A stretch of DNA of 9,532 nucleotides from an uncultured Tannerella sp. (GTDB lineage: Bacteria; Bacteroidota; Bacteroidia; Bacteroidales; Tannerellaceae), in contig CALHPT010000346.1 in assembly GCA_938036405.1 (NCBI GenBank), positions 1 to 9,532 on the forward strand, given 5' to 3'. Both the position numbers and the translations under genes were made by a program. The notes beneath the pieces are model-generated. The model saw only the letters and a list, made by a program, of their open reading frames with translations, searched no databases and was not told the DNA's origin. Of this stretch, positions 6,106-9,532 are shown in pieces. The stretch's first letter is position 1. Every line of letters starts with the position of its first letter.

Positions 6106-7062
6106 ATGAAAAGACAACTCCTTGCTGCATGCTGCGCCATCGCCGCGCTGACCGTCGGATGCAGCCCGACAAAACGACCGGACGACGCTCCGCGCACCTT
6201 CACGCCCGCCGCCGTCCCCGCTGAATACCGCCAACCTCAGGCTCGCGCCGCCTACCTGGCCATGCACTACTGGGATGGTTTCTACTTCCGCGATACGGCT
6301 TTCGTGGGGTCGGCCGCTGGCGTCACCGAACATGCCTTTGTGGACTATTTCAACGCCGTCTTCCCCAACGTCTCGTACGACGTGGCCGCTGCCGGCATCC
6401 GCAACCTGCTCGACCGCGCTGTGGCCAACCGCGCCATGTACGCCTTCTTCACCTCCAAAATGGAGCAGTACCTCTTCAATCCGGCCTCGCCCATGCGCAA
6501 CGAGGAGTATTTCATCCCCACGCTGCAACACATGATGGCCACCGACAGCCTCGACCGCTACCGCAAGGCCCGCGTGCAGGCCATGCTTGAGGAGACGGCG
6601 CGGAACCGCCCGGGCACACCCGCCGCAGACATCCATTATGCCACTGCGAGCGGTGGAACGGGTTCGCTCTACGCGCTGAAGACGGACTTCGTGCTCATCT
6701 TCTTCCACAACCTCGACTGTGGCAACTGCCGCCAGCTGGCCGCCGCCATCAGCGCCTCGCCCATCGTCAGCGAGCTGATGAAACGCGGTCGACTGACCGT
6801 CTTGGCCATCTATCCGGACATGGCGGCCGACATGTGGCGCCAGTACCTGCCGCAGATGCCTTCCGCCTGGACGCACGGCTACGACCGTGATCTGGAGATC
6901 GCCAACAATCACACCTACATCCTGCGTGTGCTGCCCTCGCTCTACCTCGTCGACCGCGACCACCGTGTGGTGATGAAAGACGCCGCCTTCCCCTACGTCG
7001 AGCAATACTTGGCCAACATCCTCAACCCGCCCTCCATCATGCAGCCGCGCGCTGCGCAATGA
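6106..7062 (+). CDS. Lipoprotein with DUF5106 and a thioredoxin-like CxxC domain
   Basis: The 318-residue protein begins with a lipoprotein signal peptide: basic MKRQ, a hydrophobic core and the lipobox LTVGC, so Cys19 would be lipidated and the chain exported. The middle (about 40-175) resembles DUF5106, a helical domain that in Bacteroidetes often precedes a thioredoxin fold. The C-terminal part (about 185-305) looks thioredoxin-like: strand 'DFVLIFFHNLDC', redox motif C205-G-N-C208, and a cis-proline candidate in 'VLPSLYLVD' (Pro277). A periplasm-facing thiol-disulfide or reductase role is likely, but its partner is unknown. No clear surface-export signal (such as an Asp-rich stretch) follows Cys19. 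It lies 59 bp after cysK, so it may be read with the cysteine operon. That is suggestive for a thiol protein but is not proof of a link. Confidence 0.8.
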   Translation: MKRQLLAACCAIAALTVGCSPTKRPDDAPRTFTPAAVPAEYRQPQARAAYLAMHYWDGFYFRDTAFVGSAAGVTEHAFVDYFNAVFPNVSYDVAAAGIRNLLDRAVANRAMYAFFTSKMEQYLFNPASPMRNEEYFIPTLQHMMATDSLDRYRKARVQAMLEETARNRPGTPAADIHYATASGGTGSLYALKTDFVLIFFHNLDCGNCRQLAAAISASPIVSELMKRGRLTVLAIYPDMAADMWRQYLPQMPSAWTHGYDRDLEIANNHTYILRVLPSLYLVDRDHRVVMKDAAFPYVEQYLANILNPPSIMQPRAAQ

Positions 7063-7076
7063 ATCGGCGCGCCCGT

Positions 7077-7107
7077 ACCTATTATTATAGGTGGGTGTAT
7101 TCACCCA
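7077..7107 (+). other. Twin hairpins with identical TATT loops before pduO
   Basis: ACCTAT-TATT-ATAGGT (7077-7092) is directly followed by TGGGTG-TATT-CACCCA (7092-7107, sharing T7092). Each has a 6-bp stem and a four-base TATT loop. They lie 14 bases after the DUF5106 stop and 29 bases before the pduO ATG. No T-tract follows. I could not find the B12-box of a cobalamin riboswitch. Confidence 0.45.
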
Positions 7108-7136
7108 TCAACCATCCTCTCAAAAAACAAAACGAA

Positions 7137-7706
7137 ATGAAGAAAAGCATCATCTACACCGGCGGTGGCGACAAAGGCACCACCGCACTCGTGGGCGGCT
7201 TTCGCGTGCCCAAAACCCATCCGCGGCTCGAAGCCTACGGCACCATCGACGAGCTTAATTCGCACATCGGCCTGCTTATGGCCGAGACGGAGGACCCCGA
7301 GACGTTCGACACGCTCCGCTTCGTGCAACACAAACTCTTCACCGTCGGCTCCTATCTGGCCACCGACTCCACCAAGACCGACTTCCGCATCGAGAGCCGC
7401 GTTACACCCGAGGCCATCCAGCGCATCGAGTCGGCCATCGACCGTCTCGACGCCCAGCTGCCACGCTTGAACGCCTTCGTGTTGCCCGGCGGCAACCGAT
7501 CTTCGGCTCAGGCGCACGTTTGCCGCACCGTCTGCCGACGTGCCGAGCGCTGCATCTATCGGCTGACCGAGACCGGCGCTGAGGTCGAGGAGCCCGTCCT
7601 CATCTTCATGAACCGCCTTTCGGATCTGCTCTTCGTCATCGGCCGCAACGAATGCGTCCGATGTGGTGACGACGAAATCATCTGGGACAGCAAGGAAGGC
7701 GTCTGA
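7137..7706 (+). CDS. pduO: Cob(I)alamin adenosyltransferase, PduO type
   Basis: It transfers the 5'-deoxyadenosyl group from ATP to cob(I)alamin, making adenosylcobalamin in the cytoplasm. The start at 7137 follows an A-rich stretch (AAAAAACAAAACGAA), usual for Bacteroidetes, and gives 189 residues, the normal family size; the frame is open back to an ATG at 7059, but that covers the twin hairpins. Family motifs are present: 'TGGGDKGTT' (8-16) for ATP binding, 'RLEAYGTIDELNSHIG' (30-45), 'FVLPGG' (114-119), 'CRTVCRRAER' (129-138) and 'FMNRLSDLLFVIGR' (157-170). The fold is a five-helix trimer. The product would serve B12-dependent enzymes such as methylmalonyl-CoA mutase, used in propionate formation in this group. 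No B12 synthesis or transport gene is in the window, so it looks like a scavenging or repair enzyme. A Cys173-x2-Cys176 pair near the C-terminus is of unknown meaning. Confidence 0.94.
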   Translation: MKKSIIYTGGGDKGTTALVGGFRVPKTHPRLEAYGTIDELNSHIGLLMAETEDPETFDTLRFVQHKLFTVGSYLATDSTKTDFRIESRVTPEAIQRIESAIDRLDAQLPRLNAFVLPGGNRSSAQAHVCRTVCRRAERCIYRLTETGAEVEEPVLIFMNRLSDLLFVIGRNECVRCGDDEIIWDSKEGV

Positions 7707-7735
7707 GGCGGCGGGATCAACCGTCGATTGCCTTT

Positions 7736-7879
7736 CTCGTCCCGTGGCGGGACGGTGTCTCAATGGCCATTTTGGCCTCGTCCCGTGGCGGGATGGCGTC
7801 TCAATGGCCATTTTGGCCTCGTCATGCGGCATGATGGCGTCTCAATGGTCATTTTGGCTTCGTCATGCGACATGATGGC
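7736..7879 (+). repeat. 41-bp tandem repeat, three full copies and one partial, hairpin-forming
   Basis: The copies are 7736-7776, 7777-7817, 7818-7858 and a partial one at 7859-7879. Each starts (C/T)TCGTC and full copies end CATTTTGGC. Each carries hairpin A (unit positions 3-19: 7738-7754, 7779-7795, 7820-7836, 7861-7877) with a three-base loop. Its inner stem is TCCCG/CGGGA in copies 1-2 and TCATG/CATGA in copies 3-4, so both strands changed together. Full copies also have hairpin B, GGCCA-TTT-TGGCC (7765-7777, 7806-7818), kept with wobble pairs in copy 3 (7847-7859). The unit length is not a multiple of three and no convincing protein is encoded. It fills the first half of the 338-bp gap between pduO and the DUF2795 gene. 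Confidence 0.9.
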
Positions 7880-7933
7880 AGAATGACAGGGTTATTTTAC
7901 CTCCATGCGCAGATTTCCATTCCTCTTTTGGGG

Positions 7934-7964
7934 CTTGCAAGTGATTATATTAAGTCTACTTTTG
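7934..7964 (+). promoter_or_regulatory. Promoter of the DUF2795 gene (Bacteroidetes type)
   Basis: CTTG (7934-7937) is followed after 19 bases by TACTTTTG (7957-7964), a full match to the -7 element TAnnTTTG and to the preferred spacing. The predicted RNA start is near 7971, which leaves a leader of about 75 bases. The -7 context TCTACTTTTGC is the same as at mdh. Confidence 0.65.
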
Positions 7965-8044
7965 CGCGCCTTTTGCATGAGGCACTTCGCCTCTGCGTGG
8001 ACAGGAAATAAGACAATCTCAAACAGTGTAAAAAAGGAAACTTC

Positions 8045-8266
8045 ATGTATTGGACATTAGAGTTAGCTTCCAAACTGGAAGATGCCCCTTGGCCTGCCTC
8101 CAAGGACGAATTGATCGACTATGCGCAGCGTTCCGGCGCCCCACTCGAGGTGATTGAGAACCTGCAAGAAATGGAGGACGAAGGCGAGGTCTACGAAAGC
8201 ATAGAGGACATATGGCCGGATTACCCCAGCAAGGAAGATTTCTTCTTCAACGAAGAGGAGTATTGA
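8045..8266 (+). CDS. DUF2795 domain-containing small acidic protein
   Basis: This is a 73-residue cytoplasmic protein with no signal peptide or membrane segment. I recognise it as the DUF2795 type kept across Bacteroidales: it opens 'MYWTLELASKLEDAPWPASK', continues 'ELIDYAQRSGAPLEVIENLQEMEDE' and ends in a strongly acidic tail (residues 62-73, rich in Asp, Glu and Phe). The function is unknown. A compact helical fold similar to small nucleic-acid-binding helix bundles has been suggested by the family's pattern, but nothing here proves binding, and the net charge is very negative. The start at 8045 follows AAGGAAA (8034-8040), an unusually good ribosome binding site for this group. It has its own promoter and a strong terminator, so it is a single-gene unit. 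It follows pduO, as I recall for other Bacteroidales genomes, but no joint role is known. Confidence 0.85.
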   Translation: MYWTLELASKLEDAPWPASKDELIDYAQRSGAPLEVIENLQEMEDEGEVYESIEDIWPDYPSKEDFFFNEEEY

Positions 8267-8284
8267 AACCGAAAGAAAATGATG

Positions 8285-8321
8285 GAGCTGCAAGGCCAAT
8301 GCGCGCTTGCAGCTCTTTTTT
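8285..8321 (+). terminator. Intrinsic terminator after the DUF2795 gene
   Basis: A perfect 10-bp stem, GAGCTGCAAG (8285-8294) with CTTGCAGCTC (8306-8315), encloses an 11-base loop and is followed by six T residues (8316-8321). It begins 18 bases after the stop codon and insulates the type IX secretion genes from the small upstream gene. Confidence 0.92.
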
Positions 8322-8322
8322 C

Positions 8323-8334
8323 GTCCCGCGGGAC
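8323..8334. repeat. 12-bp palindrome resembling the stem of the 41-bp repeat
   Basis: GTCCCGCGGGAC is a perfect palindrome. With its flanking TTC it equals hairpin A of repeat copies 1-2 (CGTCCCG-TGG-CGGGAC) without the three loop bases. It sits directly behind the terminator T-tract, about 445 bp from the array. It may be a diverged stray copy or chance. Confidence 0.4.
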
Positions 8335-8401
8335 ACAATTTTACCCGCCTGAGCGAGTTGTATTACACGCATATCTCCCCCCCTCCGTGTGTAAGTAGAG
8401 A

Positions 8402-9385
8402 ATGAAGGATTATCGGTTTTGGACAGTATGGCTCGGCTGCCTTTTGTGTGCGACGGTCGTCGTGGCGCAGACGGATGCCCCGCTGAACCATTATTTCACG
8501 GCCATGACGGCCTACAATCCTGCTGCCGTCGGGATGCAAAGCGAGATCAAGGTCACGGCCCTCTATCGCCTGCAATGGCTGGGGCTGGACGAGGGCGCAC
8601 CCAAGTCCATCTTCGTAGCTGCCGATATGCCTTATCGCTTTCGAGAGACGCAAAACGGCGTCGGCGTCATCCTTTTCAACGACGACAAAAGCACCCTCTA
8701 TAAAGATATGTATGCCGCCGCGCAGCTGGCCCACAAGCGACGCTTCGGCAAGGGCACACTCAGCATTGGCCTGCAAGTGGGCATGATTAATAGCACCTAT
8801 CAAGGCTCCAAAGCGCGTCCCGTACCCGAGGGCACGGACGGTAGCAATGATCACGCTTCCGACGACGACGCCATTCCCAAAGAAGATCTCACCGCCAAAG
8901 GCCTCGACCTGGCTGCCGGAGTGATGTACTCCACCGACAGATACTACATCGGCCTGGCCTCGACCCATCTCACGGCCCCCACGCTGGAGCTGAACGATAA
9001 CTTCGGGCGTAAGGTGATGCGCGAATACAATTTGATGGCTGGATACAATATCACTCTGCGCAACCCGTTGGTGGAATTGCGTCCGTCGCTGCTGGTGCGG
9101 TCTGATCTGCACATGTCTGTCGGCGACGTGACCCTCAGAGCCATTTATAAGAAGATGTTCAACGGGGGGCTCGGCGTGCGTGTCACGGACAGCGGTACGA
9201 CAAATGGCATCCTCTACTTGGGCGCCGACATTGCCGGCTTTCGCGTCAGTTACGCGTATGAATATCCCTTTTCGGCGCTTTCCCGAACGACCTTCGGCAG
9301 TCACGAAGCCGTTGTCACCTATCGCCTGCAGTTGAACCTGCCCAAAGGGGGGCGAAACAGGCACAAGAGCATCAGAATTTTGTAA
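8402..9385 (+). CDS. porP: PorP/SprF family type IX secretion outer-membrane protein
   Basis: This 327-residue protein is an outer-membrane beta-barrel of the PorP/SprF family, which helps type IX secretion and surface anchoring of cargo. Residues 1-22 are a signal peptide, with cleavage likely after VVA and before Gln23. The family signatures follow: 'HYFTAMTAYNPAAVG' (30-44), alternating amphipathic strands through the body, and the C-terminal 'FGSHEAVVTYRLQL' (298-311). A short basic tail (312-327) extends past the usual last strand. An Asp/Ser/Gly-rich segment (about 142-162) probably forms an exposed loop. The start at 8402 is the first ATG and gives a complete signal peptide. The next gene, 27 bp on, looks like porK, as in the porPKLMN order of Porphyromonas gingivalis, which supports PorP itself rather than one of the many SprF-like paralogues. 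I see no clear promoter in 8335-8401; a loose TTACAC/GTGTAA inverted repeat is at 8363-8368 and 8389-8394. Confidence 0.9.
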   Translation: MKDYRFWTVWLGCLLCATVVVAQTDAPLNHYFTAMTAYNPAAVGMQSEIKVTALYRLQWLGLDEGAPKSIFVAADMPYRFRETQNGVGVILFNDDKSTLYKDMYAAAQLAHKRRFGKGTLSIGLQVGMINSTYQGSKARPVPEGTDGSNDHASDDDAIPKEDLTAKGLDLAAGVMYSTDRYYIGLASTHLTAPTLELNDNFGRKVMREYNLMAGYNITLRNPLVELRPSLLVRSDLHMSVGDVTLRAIYKKMFNGGLGVRVTDSGTTNGILYLGADIAGFRVSYAYEYPFSALSRTTFGSHEAVVTYRLQLNLPKGGRNRHKSIRIL

Positions 9386-9412
9386 GACAGAGAATATAGA
9401 CACATAGAGACG

Positions 9413-9532
9413 ATGATAAAGAAGATAGCGATCATGGGCGTGGCGGCATGGCTGCTCACAGCGTGCGGGAAAATGCTTTCTGGCGACGGTGGCGAACTGG
9501 TCGGAGCTAGAATGGCCTCCTACAACGAGCCG
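9413..9532 (+). CDS. porK: PorK/GldK-type lipoprotein, N-terminal part (cut by window end)
   Basis: The first 40 codons are visible and the frame is open to the last base. The sequence begins with a lipoprotein signal: MIKK, a hydrophobic core and lipobox LLTAC, giving lipidated Cys18. The part after it, 'GGELVGARMASYNEP' (26-40), fits the entry region of PorK/GldK proteins, just before their sulfatase-modifying-factor-like domain. PorK forms the periplasmic ring with PorN under the outer membrane in type IX secretion. Position right after porP supports the call; the diagnostic domain lies outside the window. Confidence 0.75.
   Translation, partial: MIKKIAIMGVAAWLLTACGKMLSGDGGELVGARMASYNEP

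Noticed and set aside
6091..7104. 337-codon open frame antisense to the DUF5106 gene
   Set aside because: The product is rich in Gly, Val and His in the manner of a reverse-complement shadow. The sense frame has a signal peptide, lipobox and CxxC motif.
7063..7136. Cobalamin riboswitch upstream of pduO
   Set aside because: The gap is only 74 bases and I could not find a B12-box. The visible structure is two small hairpins.
7663..7875. Small protein encoded across the 41-bp repeat (either strand)
   Set aside because: The unit is not a multiple of three, so the repeat does not give a repeated peptide. The frames overlap pduO and have no start signals.
7736..7879. CRISPR array
   Set aside because: The 41-bp units are directly adjacent with no spacers of varying sequence, and no cas genes are nearby.
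8363..9403. 346-codon open frame antisense to porP
   Set aside because: The sense strand has a signal peptide and family motifs. The antisense frame has neither, and runs past both ends of porP into non-coding DNA.

Overview
The window comes from a member of the Bacteroidales. Three things point there: a PorP/SprF-family gene followed by a PorK/GldK-like lipoprotein gene (type IX secretion), a DUF5106 thioredoxin-like lipoprotein and a DUF2795 protein of types I know from Bacteroidetes, and promoters of the Bacteroidetes kind (TTG, about 19 bases, TAnnTTTG) with A-rich or weak ribosome binding sites. The coding DNA favours G or C at third positions, which suits a high-GC Tannerella- or Porphyromonas-like organism better than Bacteroides. 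The genus is inference only.

Layout. Bases 1-45 are the 3' part of a tRNA-Arg(ACG), followed by a strong terminator. Three genes then read leftward: yqgE (184-777), ogt (868-1389) and a membrane histidine kinase (1438-2760). A divergent control region (about 2761-3068) carries a candidate kinase promoter, an inverted repeat, an 18-bp perfect palindrome and a good promoter for mdh. Everything to the right is on the plus strand. mdh (3069-4067) has its own terminator. The pair cysE-cysK (4296-6046, 2-bp gap) makes cysteine from serine. It is followed by a DUF5106 lipoprotein with a CxxC motif (6106-7062), a PduO-type cobalamin adenosyltransferase (7137-7706), a 338-bp non-coding stretch with a 41-bp hairpin-forming tandem repeat and a promoter, a DUF2795 gene (8045-8266) with a strong terminator, and the start of a type IX secretion locus (porP 8402-9385, porK cut by the window end).

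How they work together. Most genes are housekeeping: central carbon metabolism (mdh), sulfur assimilation (cysE/cysK), DNA alkylation repair (ogt), B12 cofactor activation (pduO). CysE ends in isoleucine, the residue that anchors the CysE-CysK complex in known systems. The porP-porK pair begins the outer-membrane part of the type IX secretion and gliding machinery.

No defence island, phage, insertion sequence or CRISPR array is visible. The least explained signals are non-coding: the 41-bp tandem repeat, whose stem changes in a compensatory way between copies; the 18-bp palindrome overlapping the mdh promoter; and two adjacent hairpins with the same TATT loop upstream of pduO.
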